Below are positions 1-8,909 of a stretch of DNA of 64,000 bases, piece by piece; within the stretch, counting starts at the first letter, position 1, and every line of letters starts with the position of its first letter. The stretch is from Geothrix sp. Lineage in GTDB: Bacteria; Acidobacteriota; Holophagae; Holophagales; Holophagaceae. The position numbers and the translations under genes were made by a program. The DNA lies in assembly GCA_030824075.1 (NCBI GenBank), contig JAVBYJ010000081.1:1-64000 (forward strand), given 5' to 3'. The notes under the pieces are model-generated. The model was not told where the DNA came from. It was given only the letters and a program-made list of their open reading frames with translations, and did no database searches.

Positions 1-25
1 ACCCCTTCCACCCCGACCTGAACCC

Positions 26-346
26 GTGGCTCAGCCCTCCAGGCCCATGCGTTTCCAATTGGCCGCCGGCATGGCCATCGAGGTGGACGGGTCCCTGGAC
101 CTCCGGGGGCATTCCCTGTTTGATGCCATGGAGCGCCTCAAGGACCGCCTGGGCGACGGGATGGTTCTGAATTGGCGCAGCCTCCAGGTAACGCTGGGGC
201 CTGATCCTGCTCTGCACGAAGGCCTCCTGCAGATGCTGGAGTCAGGGCAGGCTCCGATGGTGGCCCGCTACGCCCAGGCGCCGGTTCCCATGGGCGGGTC
301 CCAAGCCTGGCTGCTCTACTTCGGCCCCTCACCCGCTCAGCCCTAA
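26..346 (+). CDS. Small hypothetical protein, possibly cut by the window edge
   Basis: An open frame of about 100 residues that I do not recognise. It can start at GTG 26 or, more conventionally, at ATG 47, which has a weak AGG a few bases upstream. The frame stays open to the left edge, so a longer protein beginning outside the window is possible. The product is soluble-looking with no signal peptide or membrane segment, and has a run of alternating hydrophobic residues near the middle. It ends about 28 bases before the PfkB kinase gene and is probably co-transcribed with it. No function is proposed. Confidence 0.5.
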   Translation: MAQPSRPMRFQLAAGMAIEVDGSLDLRGHSLFDAMERLKDRLGDGMVLNWRSLQVTLGPDPALHEGLLQMLESGQAPMVARYAQAPVPMGGSQAWLLYFGPSPAQP

Positions 347-374
347 AGCGCGTTGATGATTTGGAGTCTTGACC

Positions 375-1286
375 ATGAGTCTGTTGGCAGTCGGTAGTGT
401 GGCGTTCGATGATCTGGAGACCCCTTTCGGGCGGCGAGAACATGCCCTGGGGGGTTCCGCCACCTACTTTTCGCTGAGCGCGAGCCGCTTCCATCCTGTC
501 CGGATCGTGGCTGTGGTGGGCGAGGACTTCGGTCCTGACCAGATGCGCGTCTTCGACCACCGCCCCATTGACCTGGCGGGCCTCTCCAGGGTCAAGGGCC
601 TGAGCTTTCATTGGAAGGGGTCCTACGGCTATGACCTCAACGAAGCGAAGACGCTTGCCACCGATCTGAATGTCTTCGCGGATTTCCGTCCGGACCTCCC
701 TGCGAGCTACCGGGAGTCCGAATACCTCTTCCTGGGGAACATCGATCCGGTGCTCCAACTCGACGTGGTCCGCCAGATGACCGTCCGTCCCAAGTGGATT
801 GCGCTGGACACCATGAACTACTGGATCCGGGGTGCCCGGCCGGCCTTGGAGGCCGTCCTCAAGGAGGTGGACATCCTCCTGGTGAACGACGCCGAGGTTC
901 GGGAACTGACGCAGGAGCACAGCCTCATCAAGGCCTACCGGAAGATCCAGGCGCTCGGTCCCCGGATCCTCGTCATCAAGCGGGGTGAGTACGGCGTGGC
1001 CCTCTTTACACCCGAGGGCATCTTTGCGGCGCCGGCCTATCCCCTCGAGAACGTCTTCGACCCCACGGGCGCGGGCGATACCTTCGCCGGTGGGTTCCTG
1101 GGCTACCTGGCCTGGATCGAACGAACCGACGTGACGGCCCTCAAGCACGCGACCCTGGTGGGCTCCGTCATGGCCAGTTTTACCGTGGAACAATTCTCGA
1201 CCGAACGCCTTGAGCAGATCAGTCAGGATGAAGTTCGCAACCGATTGTCATTATTTTCAGATATGATCCGCGTCGAAGACCTATAA
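375..1286 (+). CDS. PfkB/ribokinase-family sugar or nucleoside kinase
   Basis: A 303-residue ATP-dependent carbohydrate/nucleoside kinase of the PfkB fold. The N-terminal substrate region carries the double glycine (ALGGSATYFS, about residue 25). The C-terminal signature DPTGAGDTFAGG is at about residues 229-240; its aspartate (GAGD) is the catalytic base in this family. I chose ATG 375 over the in-frame TTG 369 because GGAG at 363-366 is well spaced from it. Length is normal for the family. The actual substrate (ribose, fructose, adenosine or other) cannot be read from the sequence. The gene lies just upstream of a LysM protein, which gives no metabolic hint. Confidence 0.9.
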   Translation: MSLLAVGSVAFDDLETPFGRREHALGGSATYFSLSASRFHPVRIVAVVGEDFGPDQMRVFDHRPIDLAGLSRVKGLSFHWKGSYGYDLNEAKTLATDLNVFADFRPDLPASYRESEYLFLGNIDPVLQLDVVRQMTVRPKWIALDTMNYWIRGARPALEAVLKEVDILLVNDAEVRELTQEHSLIKAYRKIQALGPRILVIKRGEYGVALFTPEGIFAAPAYPLENVFDPTGAGDTFAGGFLGYLAWIERTDVTALKHATLVGSVMASFTVEQFSTERLEQISQDEVRNRLSLFSDMIRVEDL

Positions 1287-1320
1287 TCTGCAGTACCTAA
1301 TCCTTTAGTGGGGGTTCCTA

Positions 1321-2493
1321 ATGCACCAGCCCAATCGCCTGCATGCCGGCCGGTTGCGCACCCTTGCGGTGGCGCCCGGTTTACTCGCGGCCCTGGCGCT
1401 CGCCGTTCCGGGCCTGAGTGCCCAGGAACCAGCCACCAACAACACCATCAAAATCGAGGCCCACGCCTCCAAGTGGGACTACCCGAAAGAACTCAATGTT
1501 CCCGAAGGATCCAGGACGCACATGGTCCAGAAGGGCGACACCCTCTGGGATCTCGCGGCCAAATACCTCGGCAATCCTTATGCTTGGCCGCAGATCTGGG
1601 AGCTGAACCAGTGGGTCAAGGATCCGCACTGGATCTACCCTGGCGATCCCCTGGTCATTGACCTTTCCAGGGCTGTGGCCACCGCAGGGTCCGTGCCGGA
1701 ATCCGTTGCCAACCTGCAACCTGACCAGCGGCGGGCCGACCCGAATGCTGTCCGCCGGCCCGAACTCGGTTTCGCCTTCCAGGATTTCATCCAACTGCCC
1801 TTTTTCGCTCCCGACGGCGCTGAAGCCCACTACAAGAGCCAGGGAGCCTTCACCATCACCGCCAACAAGCGGGAGGATCGTCGATACCTGGGCGAGGGTG
1901 AAACGGTCTACATGAACAGCGGGGCCAACCAGGGCGTGAAGACCGGGGACCGCCTCCTCGTCCTCAAGACCGTGGCCCGGAAGCTGATGCATCCCGTCAT
2001 CGCCAAGAAGAAACTCGGTGATGTCGTGCAGCAGATTGGCGTGGTGCGGGTAACCACCGCCCAGCCGAACGGATCCGTCGCGGTGATCGAGCGCTGCCTG
2101 GATACCGTGGAAATCGGGGACCATCTGGTGAGGTTCACCGAACCGGCCAACCTCCCCCTGCAATTGCGCACGGACACCGCCGAACCAGTCAAGGTTGCCC
2201 CCAACGCGGCCGTGGTTGTCTATGTGCGCGACGCGAAGCAGCATTCCGCCGGTGGGGACATGATCATCATCGACAAGGGCGCCAACGATGGCCTGAAGGT
2301 CGGAGAGGTCGTCCTCGCAGTCAGGGTGAGGAGCTTCCCGGTCGGCTCCGATACCGACAAGAAGCCCCCCACGGAAACCACCACACACTACCTGGGCCAG
2401 GCCTTGGTGGTCCGCACGGATGCCCAGACAGCCACGTGCCGAGTGCTGCGTTCCAATGAGGAATTCCGGATCGGCGATACCCTCACCCGCTGA
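1321..2493 (+). CDS. Exported LysM-domain protein
   Basis: A 390-residue secreted or periplasmic protein. A signal peptide (basic start, then a hydrophobic stretch rich in Leu/Ala, with cleavage plausible after GLSA) is followed by one LysM domain at about residues 63-110 (QKGDTLWDLAAKYLGNP ... WIYPGDPL). LysM binds N-acetylglucosamine-containing glycan, so peptidoglycan association is likely. The remaining 270 residues are of unknown fold, rich in beta-prone segments. No hydrolase motif is visible, so it is more likely a structural or binding protein than an enzyme. It starts 34 bases after the kinase stop and ends just before a strong hairpin terminator. Confidence 0.85.
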   Translation: MHQPNRLHAGRLRTLAVAPGLLAALALAVPGLSAQEPATNNTIKIEAHASKWDYPKELNVPEGSRTHMVQKGDTLWDLAAKYLGNPYAWPQIWELNQWVKDPHWIYPGDPLVIDLSRAVATAGSVPESVANLQPDQRRADPNAVRRPELGFAFQDFIQLPFFAPDGAEAHYKSQGAFTITANKREDRRYLGEGETVYMNSGANQGVKTGDRLLVLKTVARKLMHPVIAKKKLGDVVQQIGVVRVTTAQPNGSVAVIERCLDTVEIGDHLVRFTEPANLPLQLRTDTAEPVKVAPNAAVVVYVRDAKQHSAGGDMIIIDKGANDGLKVGEVVLAVRVRSFPVGSDTDKKPPTETTTHYLGQALVVRTDAQTATCRVLRSNEEFRIGDTLTR

Positions 2494-2500
2494 TCGAGGG

Positions 2501-2547
2501 CATTGAAAGACAAGAGCCCCCACTCTGGGGGCTCTTGTCTTTCAATG
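2501..2547. terminator. Bidirectional terminator hairpin between the LysM gene and rsmG
   Basis: A perfect 21-bp inverted repeat (2501-2521 and 2527-2547) with a 5-base loop (ACTCT). The G/C-rich core is flanked by A-rich left and T-rich right arms, so it would work as an intrinsic terminator in both directions between the convergent LysM and rsmG genes. The stop codon of rsmG (2542-2544, minus strand) lies inside the right arm. Confidence 0.85.
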
Positions 2548-3120
2548 CCGGTGGAGTTCCAGGACCACTCGCCCCCCGCGGTTCGGCAGCGCGTAAGGGT
2601 GAGGGATGACCGTCCATCCGTCCGGAACAGCCTCCTCGCCCCAATCCGACCCCTTGAGGGCGTGGAAGGGCGCACCGGGCTTGCCATGCCGGGCCCACCA
2701 GCCCGCCAGCTGCTCCAGAGAACCCAGAGCCTTGGCGGTACCCCAGTCCGCGCCCAGGGGCGGAAGGGTTTCAAGGCGGCCGTGAACGGCTTTCAGATTG
2801 GGGACCGGAAGCTCCATCGCCACCTGGCGCAGAAACGCCAGCTTCTTGTTGGAAGCGTCCACCCCCAGCACTTCCAGATCAGGCCTTGCCAACGCGAGCA
2901 CCACCGCAGGCGAGCCCATGCCCGTCCCCAGATCGGCCACCCGGGCTCCCGGGGGGAGTGAAGCGAGGAAGGGGAGCAGAGAAGCGGCATCCAGCAGCAG
3001 TTCCTCACGGCGATCCGCAGGGGGAAGGGCTGTCAGGGCATGGGTCCGGTTCCAACGGTCCAGCAGAACCAGGAATCGTCCCAAAGGGGCGGAAAGATCA
3101 GTGGGAAGGCGAATCTCCAT
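2542..3120 (-). CDS. rsmG: 16S rRNA (guanine-N7) methyltransferase RsmG
   Basis: A 192-residue SAM-dependent methyltransferase that in characterised bacteria makes m7G527 in 16S rRNA (formerly GidB). The SAM-binding motif VADLGTGMGSPAVV is at about residues 61-74, preceded by DRWNRTHALTA, the family's usual WN..hNLTa element. A later VDASNKKLAFLR segment matches the second SAM-contact region. The frame stays open far upstream, but residues beyond 3120 match nothing and the ATG at 3120 gives the normal N-terminus and length. It runs convergent to the LysM gene and divergent from ybeY across an AT-rich 234-base gap. Confidence 0.93.
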   Translation of the reverse strand: MEIRLPTDLSAPLGRFLVLLDRWNRTHALTALPPADRREELLLDAASLLPFLASLPPGARVADLGTGMGSPAVVLALARPDLEVLGVDASNKKLAFLRQVAMELPVPNLKAVHGRLETLPPLGADWGTAKALGSLEQLAGWWARHGKPGAPFHALKGSDWGEEAVPDGWTVIPHPYALPNRGGRVVLELHRH

Positions 3121-3354
3121 GAATTTAGGATGACATCGGTTTTTTTCATGGAGAATTAAATTCTCAAATAGAGGCTCCTTCTTCTTTATATTCAATATTT
3201 TAGTTAATTTTGAATTGAATTGAAAAACAGCAGGATCTATACTTTGATGTGATGGCATTGATGTCATTCCTTTGCCTATAAATGAACCATTGACGTATTT
3301 CTCAAAACGGCCAAAACTAATTTCCCTTTGGTCAAACAAGTTCCGGAGTGGGCC
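3121..3354. promoter_or_regulatory. AT-rich divergent promoter region of rsmG and ybeY
   Basis: This 234-base gap is much richer in A/T than its surroundings and separates two divergent genes, so both promoters should lie here. For ybeY, TTGACG at 3290-3295 could be a -35 element, with AT-rich sequence at the right distance for a -10, but the fit is weak. A 15-bp palindrome (GAGAATT, one base, AATTCTC) sits at 3151-3165 close to the rsmG start. Only the promoter location is inferred; no single element is certain. Confidence 0.4.
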
Positions 3355-4083
3355 ATGAACCAGACTCAACCGTCCTTCATAATCGACTGGTCGAGCCGCA
3401 GCAAAATGCGCGGACCTGGTGAACAGTCCCTTGGAAAACTCTTTCAGGCACTGCGAGATCGGCTTGCGCCGGAGGCACAGGGGATTTCTCTGACTTACGT
3501 CGATGATCGCGGCATGAGAAAACTCAATCGCGAGCACCGCGGAAAAAACATGACGACGGATGTGCTCAGCTTTCCATCCAGCACGGAAAAGGGTGCCTTC
3601 CCCCACCTTGGTGACATCGTCATCAGTCTGCCAACCGCCGAAAAAATGGCTAAAAAATTCGGCGTGAGCCGCAGGCGCGAGGTCGAGACGCTGGTCATCC
3701 ATGGATTCCTGCATCTTTGCGGCCACGACCACGAAATGGATCGTGGGGAGATGATGGCCCTCCAGACTCAACTCGAGCGAGAACTGCTCAATGAGGAACC
3801 ATTGGCCATGAGCCTCAAGCGCGGCCGAAAACCGGGCAGCAAGGTCAAAAAGCTGAAGGATGGCAGCCGCGTGGTGGTGACGGGCCGGGCCGCCGCGGCC
3901 CTGGTTCGACGAGAGCGCGTCAAGAAGGACAAGAAAGTGCGGCCCCGGAAGGTCGCCAAGCCAAAGGAACCAGCCCTCAAGCGCGGCCCAGGTCGGCCCC
4001 GGAAGGAGGCTGTGCCCTCCCTCGCCAAGCGCACCGTGCGCCGCCGCCGCCCCGCGCCCTCCCGCAGCGGTGTGATCGCCTAG
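3355..4083 (+). CDS. ybeY: Endoribonuclease YbeY with a long basic AT-hook-like tail
   Basis: Residues 1-150 are a normal YbeY, the zinc metalloenzyme involved in 16S rRNA 3' maturation and ribosome quality control. The zinc motif HGFLHLCGHDH is at residues 116-126 and the NREHRGKNMTTDVLSFP segment precedes it. The protein then continues for about 90 residues of Lys/Arg/Pro-rich sequence with an AT-hook-like core (RGPGRPRK, about 210-217) and a related KRGRKPGSK at about 155-163. Most YbeY proteins stop near residue 150-160. I chose ATG 3355 (GGAG at 3345-3348) over the upstream TTG 3328. The tail presumably binds nucleic acid; this is inference. Confidence 0.93.
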   Translation: MNQTQPSFIIDWSSRSKMRGPGEQSLGKLFQALRDRLAPEAQGISLTYVDDRGMRKLNREHRGKNMTTDVLSFPSSTEKGAFPHLGDIVISLPTAEKMAKKFGVSRRREVETLVIHGFLHLCGHDHEMDRGEMMALQTQLERELLNEEPLAMSLKRGRKPGSKVKKLKDGSRVVVTGRAAAALVRRERVKKDKKVRPRKVAKPKEPALKRGPGRPRKEAVPSLAKRTVRRRRPAPSRSGVIA

Positions 4084-4108
4084 CCCTAAAGCTCAGCATG
4101 GAAAATGG

Positions 4109-4888
4109 ATGCGAAGGCCGATAAAATGGCCCTTTGGCCCGGCCTCGGGCCGCGCCGTTGGAGCCTTCGTGATCAACCTCCTGCTCGGCCTGGGCGCCGC
4201 CCTTGCCGTCATCCTGCTGTCCAGCCTGCTGAACATCAGACTGTGGATCAGCCTTCCTCTCGGAGTACTGGCTGGCGGTGGGCTCTTCATCTGGCTGGGA
4301 CGGCAGGTCCAGCAGGAACTGGAGAAGATCTTCTCCCGGGCCAGTGAATTGCTTAAAAAACAGCAGTTCGATAAGGCCATCGAGGTGATGAAAGAGGGCT
4401 ACCGGTTCGCTCCCAAGCAGTTCCTCGTGAAGGGCAGCATCGATGGCCAACTCGGCGTGGTGCAGTACCTCCGCAAGAAGAACGAGGAGGCCGAGCCCCT
4501 GCTCGCCTCCGCCTCGATGCAGCATTACATTGCCAAGGCCATGCTGGGCATCCTCCAGTGGAAGCGCGGTGAGAAGAAGAAGGCCAAGGAGACCTTCGGC
4601 CTGGCGCTCAAGGCCGGCAAGAAGGAGAGTCTGCTTTATGCCGTCTATGCCTACGTGCTGGTGGAGATGGGTGAAAAAGACAAGGCCATCGAGATCCTCA
4701 ATCAGGGCCTCGGCGTCTGCAAGGGGGATGAGCGCCTCATCACCAACCGCAATCAGCTGCAGAACGGCAAGGCCCTCAAGATGAAGGTCTACGGTGAGCA
4801 GTGGTACCAATTCCTCCTTGAGCGCCCCATGATCCGCCAGGAGGCCCCGCCCTTCGCCCGGGTCTCCCGCCGGGCGCTCCGCGGATAA
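4109..4888 (+). CDS. Membrane-anchored TPR protein
   Basis: A 259-residue protein with two closely spaced hydrophobic segments (about residues 18-40 and 44-62) forming a hairpin anchor. A soluble part follows, with helical repeats of TPR type, such as [16 protein letters not shown] and [20 protein letters not shown] units usually act as protein-protein scaffolds, here on the cytoplasmic face if the N-terminus is inside. It begins 25 bases after ybeY and precedes yebC, all on the same strand. The partner is unknown. A comparison with LapB-like or DUF2892-like anchored TPR proteins would be needed to narrow the role. Confidence 0.8.
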   Translation: MRRPIKWPFGPASGRAVGAFVINLLLGLGAALAVILLSSLLNIRLWISLPLGVLAGGGLFIWLGRQVQQELEKIFSRASELLKKQQFDKAIEVMKEGYRFAPKQFLVKGSIDGQLGVVQYLRKKNEEAEPLLASASMQHYIAKAMLGILQWKRGEKKKAKETFGLALKAGKKESLLYAVYAYVLVEMGEKDKAIEILNQGLGVCKGDERLITNRNQLQNGKALKMKVYGEQWYQFLLERPMIRQEAPPFARVSRRALRG

Positions 4889-4971
4889 TGCCCTCTGGGG
4901 GACCGCCTGCTCACTTCGCTCGCGATGTCCCCTCGAACAGCCCAGTCACCTCTGCCTATTCTGGAGACACC

Positions 4972-5703
4972 ATGTCCGGCCACAGCAAATGGTCCACGAT
5001 CAAACACAAGAAGGGCGCCGCTGACGCCAAGCGCGGCAAGGTCTTCACGAAGATCCTGAAGGAGATCACCGTGGCCGCGCGGCTCGGCGGCGGCGATGTG
5101 AACGCCAACCCGCGCCTGCGTCTGGCCGTGGACCAGGCCAAGGGCAGCAACATGCCCAAGGACAACTGGGAACGCGCCATCAAGAAGGGCACCGGTGAAC
5201 TCGAAGGGGTGACCTACGAGGAAGTCATCTACGAGGCCTATGGGCCCGGTGGCGTGGCCATCCTGGTGGAAGCCATGACCGACAACAAGAACCGCACCAC
5301 CCCTGAAGTCCGGAGCTACTTCACCAAGTTCGGCGGGGAACTGGGCGCCATGGGTTCGGTGGCCTACCTGTTCACCAAACAAGGCCAGATCGTGGTCGAG
5401 CCCGAAGTCTCCGAGGACCAGATCATGGAAGTGGCCCTGGAGGCCGGCGCCGACGATGTCGTCAACGAGGGCGAGGCCTGGGTCATCAAGACCAGCCCTG
5501 AGTCCTACCAGGCCGTGAAGGACGCCGTGGATGCCGCCAAGCTGCCCATCCTCGAAGCCAAGCTCATCATGGCCCCTAGCACCAGCACCGTCCTCGAAGG
5601 CAACAAGCTCACCAGCTTCCTGAAGCTTGTGGATCTTCTGGAAGACAACGACGATGTGCAGAATGTGTGGCATAACGGGGATTACGAGGAACCTGAGGAC
5701 TGA
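4972..5703 (+). CDS. yebC: YebC/PmpR (TACO1) family protein
   Basis: A 243-residue protein starting with the diagnostic [21 protein letters not shown]. It continues through the family's [17 protein letters not shown] and [22 protein letters not shown] segments. Members were long annotated as transcriptional regulators. Mitochondrial TACO1 and newer bacterial work link the family to translation of proline-rich stretches, so its role should be read cautiously. The start is ATG 4972 with GGAG at 4962-4965; the frame is open upstream but that part is not conserved. A strong hairpin follows immediately. Confidence 0.95.
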   Translation: MSGHSKWSTIKHKKGAADAKRGKVFTKILKEITVAARLGGGDVNANPRLRLAVDQAKGSNMPKDNWERAIKKGTGELEGVTYEEVIYEAYGPGGVAILVEAMTDNKNRTTPEVRSYFTKFGGELGAMGSVAYLFTKQGQIVVEPEVSEDQIMEVALEAGADDVVNEGEAWVIKTSPESYQAVKDAVDAAKLPILEAKLIMAPSTSTVLEGNKLTSFLKLVDLLEDNDDVQNVWHNGDYEEPED

Positions 5704-5722
5704 GGTTCCGAAGGTTGTTGTG

Positions 5723-5760
5723 GAATAACTCGGGGCGCCATTCGGCGCCCCGAGTTATTC
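5723..5760. terminator. Bidirectional terminator between yebC and the M14 peptidase
   Basis: A perfect 17-bp inverted repeat (5723-5739 and 5744-5760) around the loop ATTC, with A-rich and T-rich outer arms. It lies between the convergent yebC and peptidase genes. As at 2.5 kb, the stop codon of the minus-strand gene (5755-5757) is inside the stem. Confidence 0.85.
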
Positions 5761-7404
5761 CTGCGCCAAGGGCGCAGGAAGTGAGCTGACGGTGATTTGT
5801 GTCGCGTCACCAGGCCCCACCGCCAGAATGGGGAACCTGGGCGGCTCGCCCCACATGCCGTCGCCCCGGATCAGGGCGCTGTGGAAGGTGCCCCAATAGG
5901 CCAGGCTATCGGTGCTACGCGGATCCAGCAGGTAGAAGGCCAGGCGTCCCAGGGGCTGGTCCAGGGGGATGTAGAGGGCATGGTCCAGATCGGCGGGCGT
6001 CCAGGCCATTTGCAGCTTCTTGAGCACGGGCTCGGCCCTCCATGCACCCTGAAGTTCCAGCGTGAACACACCCTGATAGGCCGAGGAAGAAACCTTTCGG
6101 CCTGTCTCCTGAAAGTGCAGAACGATCAGACCCCGTGGTCTCGCACGACCCTCCATGACCTTCAGGCCATGAGCCTGAAGCATGGGGAGTACGGTGGAGG
6201 CAAACGCCGGATCTACCAGGTAGCCCGCGGGGACCGTCACGAAGTCCTGTCCCTCGAAGCCGACAAAGCTGGGCAGATCCAGGCGCGTGCGGCCCTTCTC
6301 GCCGGTCAGGCGGCCCTTGCTGTCGCGGATGGGATCCACCCAGTCGAAGGTGTAGCGCTCGACCTGCTTCAGCTTCGCGGACAGCGGCAGGGCCACGGCA
6401 CCGCGCTGCCAGGCTTCCATCCAGCGGGCCTGAGCATCACTGATCTGGCCGCGGATCTCCGCCCGATGTTCCACCATCCAGCCCAGGCAGGCCAGCACGA
6501 AGCGCCGCGTATCGGAGATGCGATCGGGCCAGCTGCGGTAGACGTAGCTTTCCGACAGCACCGCCAGGCGATTGCGCAGGGCCGGATAGTTCGTGAGCAG
6601 TCGCGGATGGGCGTCGTAGGTCTCCCAGGCCGTGGGCGGCTTTTCCGCCGTGGGCCGGTAGGGCGTGAAGTTGCCGTAATCGTACGTGGGCATCCCTTCG
6701 ACCTTCAGCCGCTCCCGCACCTCGACCAGCATCCGGCGGTTGAAGGCCAGCAGGTTTTCGTCCGCACCCATGGTGCAGGCCGGACCGTGGGTGAGATGGA
6801 ACCCATGGGTGCTGCCATTGGTGGTGTGCAGGTCCAGGACCACCGCAGGATCAAACTCGCCCAGCATGGCCAGCAGCCAGCGCGTGTTGGGCGCGGCTGC
6901 CTTCATGAGGTCGCGGTTGAGGTCGAGTCCGAGGGCGTTCTCGCGACGGCCCACACCGCTCTCGGTGGGATTGGGCTGCCAGGGCCGGATGGCGGGATCG
7001 ACGGCGTCCGTGCCATCCGCGTTGTAGGCAGGCATGACCACCAGGTCCAGGTACCGGCGCAGGTCCGGATGTTTCCCCTGGAGCAGCTCACGGACGACCT
7101 GCTGGATGGCTTCCTTGCCCTCCACTTCACCGGCGTGGATGTTGGCGTTCACGTAGACGCGAAGGCGATCCGGCCCCGTCCCCTTCAGGCGCCAGGCCAG
7201 CAGGGGTTTGCCGGTTTCCGTGGCACGGGGCGCGCCCTTGGGCAGGTAGGGCTCAAGGCCAGGGACCTGTTTCCGCAGGGCCTCCATGAATGCGCGGACC
7301 TCGGCTACCGTCGAAGTCCGCCGAAACGCGGTCCGTTCGGGCGTGGTCTGCGGCCACCCGGCGAGAAGGGCCGTCCCCGCCAGGGCCAGCAACAGGCGCC
7401 GCAT
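5755..7404 (-). CDS. Exported M14-family zinc carboxypeptidase
   Basis: A 549-residue secreted peptidase with an N-terminal signal peptide (MRRLLLALAGTALLAG). The M14 zinc ligands are visible: H90 and E93 in NANIHAGEVEGKE, and H193 in VVLDLHTTNGSTHG. The catalytic glutamate is probably E285 in AVLSESYVY. About 250 further residues of unassigned, beta-rich sequence follow. M14 enzymes remove C-terminal residues from peptides; some bacterial members act on peptidoglycan cross-bridges, but specificity cannot be read here. The start lies 3 bases after the stop of the upstream four-helix membrane protein, so the two are probably one transcript. Confidence 0.88.
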   Translation of the reverse strand: MRRLLLALAGTALLAGWPQTTPERTAFRRTSTVAEVRAFMEALRKQVPGLEPYLPKGAPRATETGKPLLAWRLKGTGPDRLRVYVNANIHAGEVEGKEAIQQVVRELLQGKHPDLRRYLDLVVMPAYNADGTDAVDPAIRPWQPNPTESGVGRRENALGLDLNRDLMKAAAPNTRWLLAMLGEFDPAVVLDLHTTNGSTHGFHLTHGPACTMGADENLLAFNRRMLVEVRERLKVEGMPTYDYGNFTPYRPTAEKPPTAWETYDAHPRLLTNYPALRNRLAVLSESYVYRSWPDRISDTRRFVLACLGWMVEHRAEIRGQISDAQARWMEAWQRGAVALPLSAKLKQVERYTFDWVDPIRDSKGRLTGEKGRTRLDLPSFVGFEGQDFVTVPAGYLVDPAFASTVLPMLQAHGLKVMEGRARPRGLIVLHFQETGRKVSSSAYQGVFTLELQGAWRAEPVLKKLQMAWTPADLDHALYIPLDQPLGRLAFYLLDPRSTDSLAYWGTFHSALIRGDGMWGEPPRFPILAVGPGDATQITVSSLPAPLAQE

Positions 7405-7407
7405 GGA

Positions 7408-7878
7408 TCAGCGTGCGGTGAAGGAGGTTGCCGCCGTCACCGGCATCTCGGGGCCAGACTTTAGGCGGCCGCCAAACAGTCCCTTGTTATAGACCGCGAA
7501 ACTGGAGGCGAGGAAAAGCACCAGAACGAGCAAGGCCGAGCCCCGCTTGCCTGCGGCCAGAGCCTTGGGTGTCATTTCGGAGAGGCCCACCAGGACAAAC
7601 ACCAGCAGCAGCTTGATATGGAAGTAGCTGCCGTTTTTCAAGGGGTTCTGGCCGCCCTGAATCATCACCACCAGCAGGGTGATGCCCACGATGAGCGCCA
7701 GACGGAAGGCCCACACCACCACCTTGGCCCAGACGGTCGCGGCCAGACCCTGGAGATCCTCGCGGCCCTCCTCGAATCCCGACAAGAGCAGGGCGACCAC
7801 AGCGGCCCCACCACCCACGGTCAGCGCAACGAAGTGCAGCCAGCGGAGCAGATTCACGGCTTCAAGCTTGAGATTCAT
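7408..7878 (-). CDS. Four-helix integral membrane protein
   Basis: A 156-residue protein with four predicted membrane helices (about residues 10-32, 48-72, 86-103 and 116-134). A conserved-looking NLLRWLHFVALTVGGG start and a mid-protein YFHIKLLLVFVLVGL recall small haem- or copper-associated membrane families such as HemJ/CopD/SirB-like proteins. The histidines at the ends of helices 1 and 3 would fit haem or metal binding, but I cannot assign the family firmly. It is the first gene of a pair with the M14 peptidase and is divergent from the Gfo/Idh gene. Confidence 0.7.
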   Translation of the reverse strand: MNLKLEAVNLLRWLHFVALTVGGGAAVVALLLSGFEEGREDLQGLAATVWAKVVVWAFRLALIVGITLLVVMIQGGQNPLKNGSYFHIKLLLVFVLVGLSEMTPKALAAGKRGSALLVLVLFLASSFAVYNKGLFGGRLKSGPEMPVTAATSFTAR

Positions 7879-7943
7879 GGTTGCCTCGGAAAGAAGGATT
7901 CAGGGTAGCAGCCCTGATAGGCTGAGTCGGTCAGGAGGAAGTC

Positions 7944-8909
7944 ATGTCCAAACTCCGCGTCGCCGTTGTCGGTGTCGGACACCTGGGGCAGCATCACGCC
8001 CGAATCGCCGCCTCCTCGCTTGACGTCATCCTGACGGCCGTGGTGGATCCCGATCCCGCCCGGGGCCCCGAGATCGCCGCCAAGTTCAATGCCCCCTGGG
8101 CCGCCTCGCTGGACCAGGTGCTCGCGGACGTGGACGCCGTGCAGATTGCCGCGCCCACGGGCTTTCACCATGCCCTGGGCATCCAGGCCCTGAAGGCCGG
8201 GAAGCACGTGCTGATGGAGAAGCCCCTGGCCGCCACCCTCGACGAGGGCGTGGCCCTGCTGAAGGCCCTGGCCGAGGCCCGAATGGCCAAGCCGGGGATC
8301 ATCGCTCAGGTGGGCCACCTGGAGCGGTTCAACCCCGCCGTCACAGCCCTGCGCAACCGCGGCTTCAAGCCCCGTTTCCTTGAAGCTGTGCGCGTCTCGC
8401 CCTTCCCCGCCCGCAGCCTCGAGGTGGATGTGGTGATGGATGTGATGATCCACGACCTCGACCTGTTGCGCGCCCTGGTGGGCCGCCCCGTCATTGATGT
8501 GGAGGCCGTGGGTGTGCCCGTTCTGACGCCCTATGCCGACCTGGTGAACGCCCGCCTGAAATTCGAGGGCGGTGCCTTCGCCACGGTCACCGCCAGCCGT
8601 GTGGCCCGAAAGAAGGAGCGGACCTTGCGCGTCTTCGGCGACAAGGAATACGCCAGCCTTGATTTCGCCGCCCAAAAACTGGAGCTGCTGCGCCTGGTGA
8701 TGGGCCCCGACGGCCCCCAGGTCCAACCCGAAACGGCCGATATCGAGGAGGGCGAGCCCTTGCGCCTGGAGATTGAAGCCTTCCACGCTGCCTGCCTGGG
8801 CCGGAGCCAGGAGGGCGTCACCTGGGAGGAGGGCCAGGAGGCCATGCGCGTGGCCGACCAGGTGCAGAAGGCGGTGGCCAAGAGCCTGGCGGAGCTGAGC
8901 AGGGCGTGA
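7944..8909 (+). CDS. Gfo/Idh/MocA-family NAD(P)-dependent oxidoreductase
   Basis: A 321-residue two-domain oxidoreductase. The N-terminal Rossmann motif VVGVGHLGQHHARIA is at residues 8-22, the family's EKPLA at about residue 93, and a C-terminal alpha/beta domain contains DVMIHDLDLL. These enzymes oxidise or reduce sugars, inositols or their derivatives; the substrate is not readable here. An AGGAGGAA ribosome site precedes ATG 7944. Its last bases overlap the GTG start of the serine hydrolase, so the two are translationally coupled. Confidence 0.9.
   Translation: MSKLRVAVVGVGHLGQHHARIAASSLDVILTAVVDPDPARGPEIAAKFNAPWAASLDQVLADVDAVQIAAPTGFHHALGIQALKAGKHVLMEKPLAATLDEGVALLKALAEARMAKPGIIAQVGHLERFNPAVTALRNRGFKPRFLEAVRVSPFPARSLEVDVVMDVMIHDLDLLRALVGRPVIDVEAVGVPVLTPYADLVNARLKFEGGAFATVTASRVARKKERTLRVFGDKEYASLDFAAQKLELLRLVMGPDGPQVQPETADIEEGEPLRLEIEAFHAACLGRSQEGVTWEEGQEAMRVADQVQKAVAKSLAELSRA

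Noticed and set aside
3151..3165. Palindrome GAGAATT-A-AATTCTC as operator
   Set aside because: Short, AT-rich and only one copy; it may be chance in an AT-rich gap.
3121..3771. N-terminal extension of rsmG on the minus strand
   Set aside because: It would overlap ybeY in antisense and has no RsmG-like sequence; the ATG at 3120 gives normal length.
5797..7464. A 555-codon plus-strand frame opposite the M14 peptidase
   Set aside because: The minus strand has a signal peptide and full zinc site. The plus frame has no domain and no ribosome site; it is a high-GC shadow.
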